This document shows positions 46,614 through 55,510 of a DNA stretch of 58,779 nt, one piece after another (the first letter of the stretch is position 1; each line of letters starts with the position of its first letter). Origin of the DNA: Solimicrobium silvestre (GTDB lineage Bacteria; Pseudomonadota; Gammaproteobacteria; Burkholderiales; Burkholderiaceae_D). Location of the stretch: positions 1 to 58,779 of the forward strand of contig NZ_PUGF01000030.1 in assembly GCF_002976435.1 (NCBI RefSeq), given 5' to 3'. A model generated the notes under the pieces. The model ran no database searches and was not told the DNA's origin. It saw only the letters and a program-made list of their open reading frames with translations. The position numbers were made by a program, and so were the translations under genes.

Positions 46614-47450
46614 TTAATCGTACAATTCAACGTCTTTATTTGATTCCTCATGCTCCCAGTAGCCAGCACGCCCGTAATGTTGGTGAATATCAACCTCCTG
46701 CTCTCGCCCCAACTCCACTGCTATGTCATATGGCGCAGCGTCTTTTACCTCCTGCCGGGTCAGATTGACGGTGACCGTTCTATCGAGCCATCGAACTTCT
46801 TCAACCCATAATGGTGCAATTAACACTTGATGACCCAGCCACCAATTGCTAGTGTCTACAATGAAGTAGCGAATGGCCCAGGTCTCATCGTCGACAAGCA
46901 TGCCACTTACATGGCCGATATCTCCATCGCTCGCATGGATGTGATAGCCGATTACTGCTTTACAGCTACGCAGGTGACTACCGGAATTTTGATGTCGCTC
47001 CACTTCTTCAGGTCGACTGCCATTTATTACAGCTTCTTGGGGCAACGTATTTGTAGACGTATTGTCGCCAAGGTAACCTGGCATCATCATGTCTGGGTAA
47101 ATCCCCGCGCCCCAAAGTCCGGCACCGCCCCAATAGATTGGATAACCGTAATATCCTAGATAATGGTTTTCGTGTTGCCGCGATACCGGCTTTTCGGTAT
47201 CAATATCCGGACTATTTTTAACTTGCTCCTTCGTGATTAAAACTGGAAGTGTTTTTTCAGCCCAATTTGGTTTCCCAATAGCTATTGGTGAAATCAATAC
47301 CTTACGGCTCAAAAGCCAACTACCCGTATCAACAATAAAATAGCGGATTGCCCAGCCCTCATCATCGAAATAGAAATCCTTCACATGACCAATATTGCCG
47401 TCCGTGGCATGAATTGCATATTCATTTAGATCAATCAAACTGCGTAACAT
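46614..47450 (-). CDS. Double PRC-barrel domain protein
   Basis: The 278-residue protein has two PRC-barrel copies. Residues about 5-80 have YAIHATDGNIGHVKDFYFDDEGWAIRYFIVDTGSWLLSRKVLISP. Residues about 165-250 have YHIHASDGDIGHVSGMLVDDETWAIRYFIVDTSNWWLGHQVLIAP. A Gly/Tyr-rich linker joins them. PRC-barrel proteins of this type are common in stress and photosynthetic contexts but mostly lack an assigned activity. AAAGGAG lies eight bases before the ATG. A dispersed-motif copy lies about 107 bases upstream. Confidence 0.88.
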   Translation of the reverse strand: MLRSLIDLNEYAIHATDGNIGHVKDFYFDDEGWAIRYFIVDTGSWLLSRKVLISPIAIGKPNWAEKTLPVLITKEQVKNSPDIDTEKPVSRQHENHYLGYYGYPIYWGGAGLWGAGIYPDMMMPGYLGDNTSTNTLPQEAVINGSRPEEVERHQNSGSHLRSCKAVIGYHIHASDGDIGHVSGMLVDDETWAIRYFIVDTSNWWLGHQVLIAPLWVEEVRWLDRTVTVNLTRQEVKDAAPYDIAVELGREQEVDIHQHYGRAGYWEHEESNKDVELYD

Positions 47451-47556
47451 GAGTTTTCTCCTTTAAGAACACCGAACGGAATGCAATCGGTGAATTGCAT
47501 TTACACTGGCTTACTTGGATGCGCTTGCACAGTAAGCTTATATTCGAGGTTAGTCC

Positions 47557-47575
47557 GTGCGCTATCGCGCAGATA
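47557..47575 (-). promoter_or_regulatory. Dispersed palindromic motif, copy 7
   Basis: GTGCGCTATCGCGCAGATA (plus-strand reading), between the PRC-barrel gene and the ABM-type gene and about 107 bases upstream of the PRC-barrel start. It differs by one base from copy 3 in its core. Confidence 0.5.
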
Positions 47576-47617
47576 TGTTCAGACCAATATCAAATAATAA
47601 TTAATTCATTGGCCGGA

Positions 47618-48292
47618 TCATTGAGTCTTTGCATCAGAATAATATTGTGGTGCTTCCCGCCGATCCTGCATCCCGTACATGCGTATCACTCGCACATGCC
47701 TGTGGCGTAACATGGAAACACCCGCGAATGATTTCGGCGTCCATGCGTGTGCTGCTCCAGCGTCCTTCCAATCAACCAATAACAAGTACTTATCTGGGAT
47801 CGTGATACCTTGGAAAACGACGTGATCAACAAGCCCTGCTGAGCTCAGATCGAGGCCGAGATGCGCGGGGAGTAATTTGCCCAACCCACCTAGCGAAGCT
47901 CCCTTTGCGGGTATAACCTCAGTGATAGTGCAAACCTTTGCTTCTCCGATCACCGTTTCATCAAAGCGTTTTTCGTCCACCGTCCCACCTTCTGGAGGAT
48001 GACTATCTGCAGTGACTTCACCCACTCTTAAGTGATAGTCCTTGAAGACGTCAAAACGCCCTTTCTCCTGGACCTGATGATGTTCGCCCTGCGTGCGCCA
48101 GCGTACGACGGCTTTTTCGTCGCGCCATGTTGAGAGCGACAGGACGTCACCTTCGGTACGTTTGCTTTCGAAACGTTCGTTATCGATGAAGCCATCAGTG
48201 CCTTCCAGCAGCGGCTTCAAGTGTTTGGCCAAGCCAAGATATTCATCCTTGCGACCGTCCTTTGGATGTACTACAAAAATCACGGCAAACAT
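47618..48292 (-). CDS. Antibiotic biosynthesis monooxygenase (ABM)-domain protein
   Basis: The 224-residue protein begins FAVIFVVHPKDGRKDEYLGLAKHLKPLLEGTDGFIDNERFESKR and continues VLSLSTWRDEKAVVRWRTQGEHHQVQEKGRFDVFKDYHLRVGEV, a typical ABM/dimeric alpha-beta barrel domain. The second half (about residues 110-224) may be a degenerate second copy. ABM proteins are small oxygenases or heme/quinone-handling proteins. It lies downstream of an alpha/beta hydrolase, 41 bases apart. Confidence 0.8.
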   Translation of the reverse strand: MFAVIFVVHPKDGRKDEYLGLAKHLKPLLEGTDGFIDNERFESKRTEGDVLSLSTWRDEKAVVRWRTQGEHHQVQEKGRFDVFKDYHLRVGEVTADSHPPEGGTVDEKRFDETVIGEAKVCTITEVIPAKGASLGGLGKLLPAHLGLDLSSAGLVDHVVFQGITIPDKYLLLVDWKDAGAAHAWTPKSFAGVSMLRHRHVRVIRMYGMQDRREAPQYYSDAKTQ

Positions 48293-48333
48293 TGGAGTTT
48301 CCTTTATAGAGTAATGAGTTAAGTAGCAAATTT

Positions 48334-49341
48334 TTAGCTAGTACCTTTAGCTGGTGACAGATCTGGCGGCAGATCGCCGCCATGCAGAAAGCTAATCGAC
48401 TCGCGATATAACGCAAATCGCATTGCCTCAAGATGCATCAAATGTGTACCGCCACTGATCTTAATGTCACGCTTATTCGGCGATGCGGTGAAGGCGTCAA
48501 ATAACCACCGCGCATCTTGATCAGGAATTAGTCCATCCCATTCGCCGCGAATCAACGCGACAGGTGCTCGCACCATAGCTGGTTCATAACCGAGCTGCCC
48601 ATGCCAAGCACGTAAGATATCGTTGACCGGGCCGGAAGGCACCATTACGCTGGCAGGATCGCGCAGCCTGCTACCAGGATCGCTATCAAGATAGTGTTCA
48701 GCCCAATCGTCGAAATGAACTTGAGACAGTACCGGCACAACTCCGGGAGGGACATCTTCAACGAAACGCTTCCACTGGTTTTCAATGGTCACTAGACCCC
48801 ATGCCGTCGCAGTTGGCGCGACCTCATAGCGTCGCGGCCCTCGTCGCGCTATGGGCCCAAACAACACCAGTCGATCAATGAGCGTAGGGTAAATACTTGC
48901 CAAGCGACATGTCGGAATTGAGCCCCAAGAATGCGCAATGATCGACAACCTCGAAGCAGCATGGTGGGACAGAATAAATTGAACGCAGCAATGTAGCTGT
49001 TCAGTTGCATCGGCTGTATTGCATAGAGCTGGATTCAACTTAGCTGGGGCATCCATCTCGGGATAACGATCGGAAAAACCAAAACCCTGGAAATCCAGGC
49101 CCCAGACGTCAAACCCTGCTGCATTGAGTTCATCACGCCATGAGTGTCCATCAAACCGGTGAGCAATCGATAGTGCCGATGGAAAGCTAGCACCATGTAC
49201 GTAAAGTACGATATGCGATGAGTGTGATGAGTTAGCGATAACTTGTGTCGCAGGAAGGTAACGCAAAAACAAATTCAAGGGCGCATGCGGCCCTGGTATA
49301 AAGAAATGCTGCTCACGGTGGTCAAGAGAAGGAATGTCCAT
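48334..49341 (-). CDS. Alpha/beta hydrolase
   Basis: The 335-residue protein has LYVHGASFPSALSIAHRFDG (oxyanion-hole region), GFDVWGLDFQGFGFSDRY, the nucleophile elbow SIIAHSWGSIPTC with Ser as nucleophile, ALIRGEWDGLIPDQDAR (acid) and ISGGTHLMHLE (His). The catalytic triad is therefore complete. Substrate is unknown. It precedes the ABM gene in a likely operon. Confidence 0.88.
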   Translation of the reverse strand: MDIPSLDHREQHFFIPGPHAPLNLFLRYLPATQVIANSSHSSHIVLYVHGASFPSALSIAHRFDGHSWRDELNAAGFDVWGLDFQGFGFSDRYPEMDAPAKLNPALCNTADATEQLHCCVQFILSHHAASRLSIIAHSWGSIPTCRLASIYPTLIDRLVLFGPIARRGPRRYEVAPTATAWGLVTIENQWKRFVEDVPPGVVPVLSQVHFDDWAEHYLDSDPGSRLRDPASVMVPSGPVNDILRAWHGQLGYEPAMVRAPVALIRGEWDGLIPDQDARWLFDAFTASPNKRDIKISGGTHLMHLEAMRFALYRESISFLHGGDLPPDLSPAKGTS

Positions 49342-49731
49342 CAGAAAAAAAACACACTTGGCAGCGTGTCGTAAATAGCTATCGTGCTAATCGCCTCACT
49401 CAAGAACCACGCGGGCTTGAGATCCTTCGTCGTCACAGCACGCTCTTTTCCTATCGAGGCGATAAGCCGTCTATACATTGCCGTGACGTTAGATTTTTTC
49501 ATCCTTGATGCCTTTGCTTGGTCTTTACATTAAAAACTGTGTGTTTTCTCCAGCCTATGCTCGCCATTTTTACCCGGATGTCGGAGCGATTTATTGATTT
49601 CATTGCATTGGATCATCCAGCAAGATCAGGTTGCTCGATATTGAAAGATGCGTCTGTGCGGCATCGAACATTACTCCAAACGACAGCCTTAATAACTAAG
49701 GTAAATGTTGATTTTGAATTTACGAAAATAA
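49342..49731. other. 390-base intergenic region with a motif copy
   Basis: It lies between the hydrolase start and the diiron-protein end, both leftward. It contains a short hairpin (CTCAAG/CTTGAG, 49399-49421) and a dispersed-motif copy at 49656-49673. A 78-residue frame at 49518-49754 has no ribosome site and overlaps the neighbouring gene, so I do not call it. Confidence 0.5.
49656..49673 (+). promoter_or_regulatory. Dispersed palindromic motif, copy 8
   Basis: GTGCGGCATCGAACATTA. The left half is canonical and the right half weaker. It lies just downstream of the diiron protein gene and far upstream of the hydrolase. Confidence 0.4.
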
Positions 49732-50565
49732 CTAGCCTAGAGAAATCAACATAGCTAATCCAACTAAAGGCCATTGCAACATTTTCTTGATTGATTCGAA
49801 CATGGGAATAGGCTTCATCAACATTTTGACTGTCATCAAATAAGGATAATAATTACGAGCCAAGCGTTTCACCGTTTGATTGTAGCGACGCCAATCGGCT
49901 TCAAGATACGGTTGATTTGAATAACGATCGCCATGAACATGTTTAAATGCAATATAAACATCTTCACCGCGTATTTCACTTAAACGACGCCATATTGTCG
50001 CAATACTGGCGCCAACACCATGGCGCTCGATCGCGTTATAAGCTGTGAAATACTTACGAAAATATACATAGTGAGAAATTTCATCGGCTCGGATATGACC
50101 GATCAAATGACGTAGCACAGGCTCACGAACATACTGCTGCAATGCACGATAAAAACTTGACGTCCCAGTTTCAATGACACAACGTGCTAGCAGTTCCAAC
50201 GCTTTACTGGGCTCTAGTTGCTCGACGGTACAAAGCGTACTGTAATGCATAAAAAATGCGTTATAGGCATTATCCCATTCAAAATCTGGCCAAACCGTTT
50301 GCACATAAGTCCTCAATGCTTGTCCGTGCTGCACTTCGTCTCGCTGCCAATATTCGCTCAGCCAATTAGTCAGTTCAGAATCTCCCTGAAAATGCTCGAT
50401 CAAGTTAGCAGCATACATTTCGGAAAGGATTTCAACAAAAGATGCTGACGCTAATGTAAGGAATAAAAAATTATCGTCGCGCACCGACGCTATATCAATT
50501 GCATTGAAATCGATATCGTCAAGGTGCCAGCTCCGTCGTTGATAGCTATTTGGCAAATTCATCAT
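49732..50565 (-). CDS. Ferritin-like diiron-domain protein
   Basis: The 277-residue helical protein has carboxylate/histidine clusters typical of a diiron ferritin-like fold: FVEILSEMYAANLIEHF, EYWQRDEVQHGQAL, ARCVIETGTSSFYRAL and HIRADEISHYVYFRKYF. Each helix supplies a Glu/Asp and the second and fourth a nearby His. The acyl-ACP desaturase and toluene-monooxygenase groups share this pattern, and the last 40 residues include a hydrophobic tail that could touch the membrane (WPLVGLAMLISLG). The reaction is unknown. It is divergent from the efflux operon. Confidence 0.75.
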   Translation of the reverse strand: MMNLPNSYQRRSWHLDDIDFNAIDIASVRDDNFLFLTLASASFVEILSEMYAANLIEHFQGDSELTNWLSEYWQRDEVQHGQALRTYVQTVWPDFEWDNAYNAFFMHYSTLCTVEQLEPSKALELLARCVIETGTSSFYRALQQYVREPVLRHLIGHIRADEISHYVYFRKYFTAYNAIERHGVGASIATIWRRLSEIRGEDVYIAFKHVHGDRYSNQPYLEADWRRYNQTVKRLARNYYPYLMTVKMLMKPIPMFESIKKMLQWPLVGLAMLISLG

Positions 50566-50634
50566 TCATTCTCCATGTTCGTTATTCAGCAATTCGACAT
50601 AGAGCACTGTATAGCCCAATCATTTAATGATTCT

Positions 50635-50652
50635 GTGCGCTATCACACATTA
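50635..50652 (+). promoter_or_regulatory. Dispersed palindromic motif, copy 9
   Basis: GTGCGCTATCACACATTA, about 70 bases upstream of the diiron-protein start. Confidence 0.5.
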
Positions 50653-50741
50653 CGTTGTCCCAACGAGTTTACCGGGCTTCACTAACCATTAAATTTTCAT
50701 TCCAATATTCCTTAAAATCTCCTCACCGATTTTTTTGATAT

Positions 50742-50760
50742 GCGCGCTGCCGTACAGACT
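50742..50760 (+). promoter_or_regulatory. Dispersed palindromic motif, copy 10
   Basis: GCGCGCTGCCGTACAGACT, about 107 bases upstream of the efflux operon. The right half GTACAGACT is close to copies 4 and 5. Confidence 0.45.
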
Positions 50761-50866
50761 TGATGGCGTTACGCATTTAGCCTTATCTGAATAAAAATTC
50801 GTCAGATATATATGTTTTTCGATCTTGGCTGTTCTTGTATTGACTTAATTACGAAAGGCAGCGTCC

Positions 50867-52192
50867 ATGCATGAGGATGAACATGAGCTAGATTTGAATG
50901 ACGATTCGAATCGCAATAACGAATCACGTCCGTCTGTAAAAGAAATAAATGACCTAGCTCTTGTTAATAAAAAACGACATGGGCGGCGCGCTACCGATCC
51001 AGTTTACAGCGTGCTCAGCCAACAGCCTGTTGAAGCCAACGCTGAAACTGGAATGGATTCCGAAAATGGTTCCAAAATTCAGGCTACACCCGTAAAAAAA
51101 GAAAAAACCGAGGACGCCGGCAAGCCAGAGGACGAAGATAAAAAAGATGACGCCAAGCCGCGCAGTAAAACACCGCTGATTATTCTGGCGATTGTAATCC
51201 TGATACTAGCGATCATTGCCTTCATTTGGTGGTTTGATACGCGCAATCAAATTTCTACCGATGATGCCTACACGGATGGCAATGCGGTCGTAATGGCCCC
51301 TATTGTGTCCGGTTATGTGTCCTCCTTATTGGTTAATGACAACGCCTTTGTGCATAAGGGAGATGTGCTAGTAGAAATTGACTCGCGTGATTATGCCGCG
51401 GTACGCGACGATGCAGCGGCTCAGGTCGGCTTGGCACAAGCACAATTAGAATCCTCAAAAATTGCGTTAGAGATGGCAAAAGTCCAGTACCCGATGCAAT
51501 TGGCACAGGCTCAAGCACAAGAAAATTCAGCGCTGGCGAATCTTAAAAAAGCGCAATTTACTTATGACCGTCAACACGCAGTGGATCGCCGTGCTACCAC
51601 CGATGAAAATATTGATAGCGCCAATTCGGCACAAGCTATTGCAAAAGCGAATGTTGACAGTGCGAATGCTCAATTGAAAATTGCTGCACTGGTGCGTCAA
51701 CAATTACTGCAATCACAGAATAAAGTCACCATCAGTCAGGAACAATTGCGCCAGGCAAAGGCCAAACTTGCCGCGACTGAATTGAATGTCGCCTATTGCA
51801 AAATCATCGCCCCTTCCGATGGCTGGATCACAAAACGCAATGTGCAGCTTGGCAGCTTTCTAGCCGCTGGAACCCCGATGTTCATTCTTGTTAATACGGA
51901 TATATGGGTTACTGCCAATTTCAAAGAATCGCAGCTTGAGCGCATGCATGTCGGTGATGAAGTCAACATGACGGTGGATGCCTATCCGAATCGACAATTA
52001 CATGGTCATGTTGACAGTATTCAACTCGGTAGCGGATCACGCTTTGCTGCCTTTCCAACTGAGAATGCAACCGGTAATTTCGTTAAAATCGTGCAACGGG
52101 TACCAGTCAAGATCGTCATTGATCGCGGGCTAGATCCGCATCAGCCATTGTCGCTAGGCTTATCCATTTCACCGGTGGTGCTATTCAAATGA
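50867..52192 (+). CDS. emrA: EmrA/HlyD-type membrane fusion protein of a tripartite efflux pump
   Basis: The 441-residue protein has one membrane segment (TPLIILAIVILILAIIAFIWWF, about 103-124), then DDAYTDGNAVVMAPIVSGYVSSLLVNDNAFVHKGDVLVEID (lipoyl/barrel-sandwich), a long alpha-helical hairpin rich in Ala/Gln, and AYCKIIAPSDGWITKRNVQLGSFL. It bridges the inner-membrane transporter and outer-membrane channel. The cytoplasmic N-terminus of about 100 residues is much longer than in EmrA and is highly charged (EKTEDAGKPEDEDKKDDAK). Its stop overlaps the next start. Confidence 0.9.
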   Translation: MHEDEHELDLNDDSNRNNESRPSVKEINDLALVNKKRHGRRATDPVYSVLSQQPVEANAETGMDSENGSKIQATPVKKEKTEDAGKPEDEDKKDDAKPRSKTPLIILAIVILILAIIAFIWWFDTRNQISTDDAYTDGNAVVMAPIVSGYVSSLLVNDNAFVHKGDVLVEIDSRDYAAVRDDAAAQVGLAQAQLESSKIALEMAKVQYPMQLAQAQAQENSALANLKKAQFTYDRQHAVDRRATTDENIDSANSAQAIAKANVDSANAQLKIAALVRQQLLQSQNKVTISQEQLRQAKAKLAATELNVAYCKIIAPSDGWITKRNVQLGSFLAAGTPMFILVNTDIWVTANFKESQLERMHVGDEVNMTVDAYPNRQLHGHVDSIQLGSGSRFAAFPTENATGNFVKIVQRVPVKIVIDRGLDPHQPLSLGLSISPVVLFK

Positions 52193-53769
52193 GCACAGCA
52201 GCAAGCGCAACTGCCCACGCTAATTGGAAGCCTGCGGGTAACCCGTGGTTAATCGCCGTTGCTGTCACTCTAGCGGCCTTCATGGAAGTGCTCGACACCA
52301 CAATCGTCAATGTCGCTCTGCCGCATATCGCAGGTACGATGTCGGTCAGCTACGACCAGGCAACCTGGGCGCTGACGGCTTATTTGGTCGCCAACGGCAT
52401 CGTGCTGCCCATGTCGGCGTTTCTGGCGCGTACAATTGGCCGCAAGCGCTATTTTCTGATCTGCATCATCGCCTTCACGGCCTGTTCGTTCGCCTGCGGG
52501 ATTTCAACCAATTTGTATGAACTGATTCTTTTCCGGGTATTACAAGGCTTCTTTGGCGGAGGGCTACAACCGGTCCAGCAGTCCATCATCCTTGATACCT
52601 TTCCAGCTTCTCAACGAGGTCGGGCATTTGCAGTGACTGCAGTGGCCATTGTCGTGGCGCCCGTATTTGGTCCGACGTTGGGTGGATGGATTACAGACAA
52701 CTTAAGCTGGAGATGGGTGTTTCTCATCAATGTTCCGGTCGGTGTGTTGACGGCATTTGCAGTGATGCGTTTGGTGGAAGATCCGCCATGGGAAAAAATT
52801 CCCAAGAAAATTAATTTTGACTACATTGGCATTGGTTTGATCGCGCTCGGTTTAGGTTCACTTCAAGTGATGCTTGATCGTGGTGAAGATGCTGATTGGT
52901 TTTCTTCTACATTCATTCGCATCTTTGCCACACTTGCTTTGATTGGGTTATCGACAGCTGTCGCCTGGCTGTTGTATACAAAAAAACCGGTAGTCGATTT
53001 ACGTACGCTCAAAGATAAAAACTTTACTCTCGGCTGCTTAACTATCGCGGCTTTCGCTTCCATACTGTACGCCAGTGCTATCTTAATTCCTCAACTTACA
53101 CAATTACACTTAGGTTATACAGCTTTGCTATCTGGCTTGGTGTTAAGCCCGGGCGCATTAGCTATCATCATTCTTATTCCAATCATTAATCACTTTATGC
53201 CTTACGTACAGATGCGCTACATTTTAAGTGTTGGGTTCTTTTTACTAGGCTGTGCCATGTTGTATTCACACGGATTGGTACCTGACATTGATTTCAACAC
53301 GCTAGTCATGATGCGCATTACACAATCCGTTGCAATCGGGTTCCTGTTCGTTCCAGCCAGCACCTTGACTTACTTGACCCTGCCTAAATACTTGCAAGGT
53401 GATGGTGCCGCACTATTTACAATGTTTCGTAATATTGCGGGTTCAATCGGCATTTCGCTTTCTACTGCGGCCATCACGGCGCGTACTCAAGTGCATCAGG
53501 CAATTCTAGCTGCTCATACTGGGCCTTTAGAGGCTAACTATGCCGTGAGTATTGCGCATATCACTTCGGCCTTAAAAGGAAGCATGTCCGCCATTGGCGA
53601 TCTTACTCAAACTGCTGCTGGAGTTATGTACCAAAACCTGCTCCAACAAGCTTCAATCCTGGCCTATATGGATGTGTTTGCAGCCTGTGCGATCCTTTCG
53701 TGGTGCTTCATTCCATTTACATTTTTCTTTTCACCGGCAAAAGGCAAAAGCGGGGAAGGCGCACACTGA
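52189..53769 (+). CDS. emrB: DHA2-family MFS drug transporter (EmrB-type)
   Basis: The 526-residue protein has about 14 membrane segments. Motifs are LAAFMEVLDTTIVNVALPHIAG (motif D1 of DHA2), ATWALTAYLVANGIVLPMSAFLARTIGRKR (motif A) and RVLQGFFGGGLQPVQQSIILDTFP (motif B/C region). It exports hydrophobic drugs by proton antiport together with EmrA and an outer-membrane channel. It overlaps emrA by four bases and is followed one base later by the channel gene. Confidence 0.93.
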   Translation: MSTAASATAHANWKPAGNPWLIAVAVTLAAFMEVLDTTIVNVALPHIAGTMSVSYDQATWALTAYLVANGIVLPMSAFLARTIGRKRYFLICIIAFTACSFACGISTNLYELILFRVLQGFFGGGLQPVQQSIILDTFPASQRGRAFAVTAVAIVVAPVFGPTLGGWITDNLSWRWVFLINVPVGVLTAFAVMRLVEDPPWEKIPKKINFDYIGIGLIALGLGSLQVMLDRGEDADWFSSTFIRIFATLALIGLSTAVAWLLYTKKPVVDLRTLKDKNFTLGCLTIAAFASILYASAILIPQLTQLHLGYTALLSGLVLSPGALAIIILIPIINHFMPYVQMRYILSVGFFLLGCAMLYSHGLVPDIDFNTLVMMRITQSVAIGFLFVPASTLTYLTLPKYLQGDGAALFTMFRNIAGSIGISLSTAAITARTQVHQAILAAHTGPLEANYAVSIAHITSALKGSMSAIGDLTQTAAGVMYQNLLQQASILAYMDVFAACAILSWCFIPFTFFFSPAKGKSGEGAH

Positions 53770-53770
53770 C

Positions 53771-55312
53771 ATGGGCATGATAATAAAAACATTCGCCGGT
53801 ATCGGCTTAGTATTTCTGACGGGATGTGCTGTCAAAGGCCCTAATTTTTCACCGCCTGAATCACATTTATCCACAACATGGAATGTCGATCAAAGCGTTG
53901 ATACGCGCGCTGTAGTTACAACAAATGTCGCAACAAATCCGCTTGCCGATCCAGACCCTAACTGGTGGCACAGTTTTAACGATACCTTGTTGGATTCACT
54001 GGAACAACGCGCGGTTGCCGGGAATCTTGATCTCCAGGTCGCATTACTTCGCATTGCCGCATCACGTTCGCAAGAGCAAATCGCTCGTGCTCAAGGTTTG
54101 CCAAATTTAAAAGCCGCAGCCAGTTATGATCGTGAACAATTGGGCCTTGAGGGTATTCTAAAATCAGCCGGGCCACTACCGCCCTCTTTACAAAACAATC
54201 CAGCGACTGGCCCCATCGAATCACAATTGACTGATCCGATAAACCTATACACGGTGGCTCTTGATGCTTCATGGGAGTTGGATCTATTCGGTAAAGTAAC
54301 ACGGTCGGTGGAAGCTGCCGCTGCACAATCGCACGCTAATGAAGAGGCGCGTAATGGGGCTTTGGTTGCTCTGCAAGCCGAAGTTGCACAAACCTATGCC
54401 CAATTACGTGCAGCTCAAGCGTTACGAGCGTTAACGATAAAGGAGCTTAGTGATGAACAGCAAATTTTGGACTTAACCAAAGACCTGCAAAAATCCGGTT
54501 TAGGCAATCAGTCAGACGTTGAATCACTAGTCAGCCAGGTCGCGCAAAATCAAGCGCTTTTACCACAATATGAAATACAGATTACCCAGACCTGTAATGC
54601 ATTGGCCGTGTTAATTGGCGTAAATCCCGGGACGTTAAACGCGGAATTAACGATTGATGGAAAAATAATTGCACTACCGGATGTGATCGCCATTGGTGTA
54701 CCTGCCAGCCTGGCACGTCGTCGACCAGACATTCGCGAAGCGGAAGAAAATCTGCATGCGGCAACAGCAGAAACCGGCGTAGCAATCGCCTCCCTTTATC
54801 CAGATTTATCGTTGGGTGCACAATATGGATTACGCAACACGACCACCAAGTATCTGTTCAATTGGGCCAGCCGATTTTACAGCGTTGGTCCGTCCATTTC
54901 ACTACCGATTTTTCAAGGTGGCTCCTTAACCGCCAATGTGCATTTAGCGAAAGCAGAACAAGCGGCTGCGGCGATTATGTATCGCAAAACTGTTCTCAAT
55001 GCATTGCAAGAAGTAGAAAACGCATTGATCAGCTTCCATCAAGACCAGTTACGTGCTCAGTCACTAAAAACCGCAACACAGGCAAATAACCGTGCGCTGG
55101 CACTCAACAGCAACGCTTATCAACACGGCCTGATCAATTTCATCACGGTGTTAAATAGTGAGCGACAGGCAGTTCAGACACAAACACAATGGACTACGGC
55201 ACAGGTTCAGTTGAGCACGGATTTGATCACGCTTTACAAAGCACTTGGCGGTGGTTGGGAAATAAACCCACCCATCATTGCGGCAGACATTGAAAGCAAC
55301 GGATTGAAATAA
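53771..55312 (+). CDS. NodT-family outer-membrane efflux channel lipoprotein
   Basis: The frame opens at 53594 but the real start is the ATG at 53771 (513 residues), one base after emrB. The signal ends in the lipobox LTGC, so the protein is a lipoprotein. It contains NWWHSFNDTLLDSLEQRAVAGNLDLQVALLRIAASRSQ and a second repeat starting ARRRPDIREAEENLHAATAETGVAIASLYPDLSLG, the duplicated OEP domains of TolC/NodT trimers. Together with EmrAB it completes a tripartite pump. Confidence 0.92.
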   Translation: MGMIIKTFAGIGLVFLTGCAVKGPNFSPPESHLSTTWNVDQSVDTRAVVTTNVATNPLADPDPNWWHSFNDTLLDSLEQRAVAGNLDLQVALLRIAASRSQEQIARAQGLPNLKAAASYDREQLGLEGILKSAGPLPPSLQNNPATGPIESQLTDPINLYTVALDASWELDLFGKVTRSVEAAAAQSHANEEARNGALVALQAEVAQTYAQLRAAQALRALTIKELSDEQQILDLTKDLQKSGLGNQSDVESLVSQVAQNQALLPQYEIQITQTCNALAVLIGVNPGTLNAELTIDGKIIALPDVIAIGVPASLARRRPDIREAEENLHAATAETGVAIASLYPDLSLGAQYGLRNTTTKYLFNWASRFYSVGPSISLPIFQGGSLTANVHLAKAEQAAAAIMYRKTVLNALQEVENALISFHQDQLRAQSLKTATQANNRALALNSNAYQHGLINFITVLNSERQAVQTQTQWTTAQVQLSTDLITLYKALGGGWEINPPIIAADIESNGLK

Positions 55313-55368
55313 AGAGCATGGTACGGCCAGAAAAATTACTATTCGCAGCTTTTAGTAACAGCGCCACT

Positions 55369-55386
55369 GTTCGTTAGCGTACATAC
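55369..55386 (+). promoter_or_regulatory. Dispersed palindromic motif, copy 11
   Basis: GTTCGTTAGCGTACATAC, 125-142 bases upstream of the catalase start. It differs from copy 2 (upstream of the glucan synthase) by only three bases. Confidence 0.5.
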
Positions 55387-55510
55387 AAAACAAGGGCGCT
55401 GGCATATCGTCCACTGTAGCAAATTGTTAATCGGAACCGTAATTCCAGCATCATTGAACGCTGACCGTGTAAGACCCTGACAAGATCAAAATTTCTATTG
55501 GAGATTCAAT

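Larger units (their letters stand above)
50566..50866. other. 301-base divergent intergenic region with two motif copies
   Basis: It separates the diiron protein (leftward) from emrA (rightward). It holds dispersed-motif copies at 50635-50652 and 50742-50760 and no coding frame. Confidence 0.65.

Noticed and set aside
49518-49754. Plus-strand frame of 78 residues in the gap before the diiron protein
   Set aside because: It has no Shine-Dalgarno, overlaps the end of the neighbouring gene on the other strand, and contains a copy of the dispersed motif.
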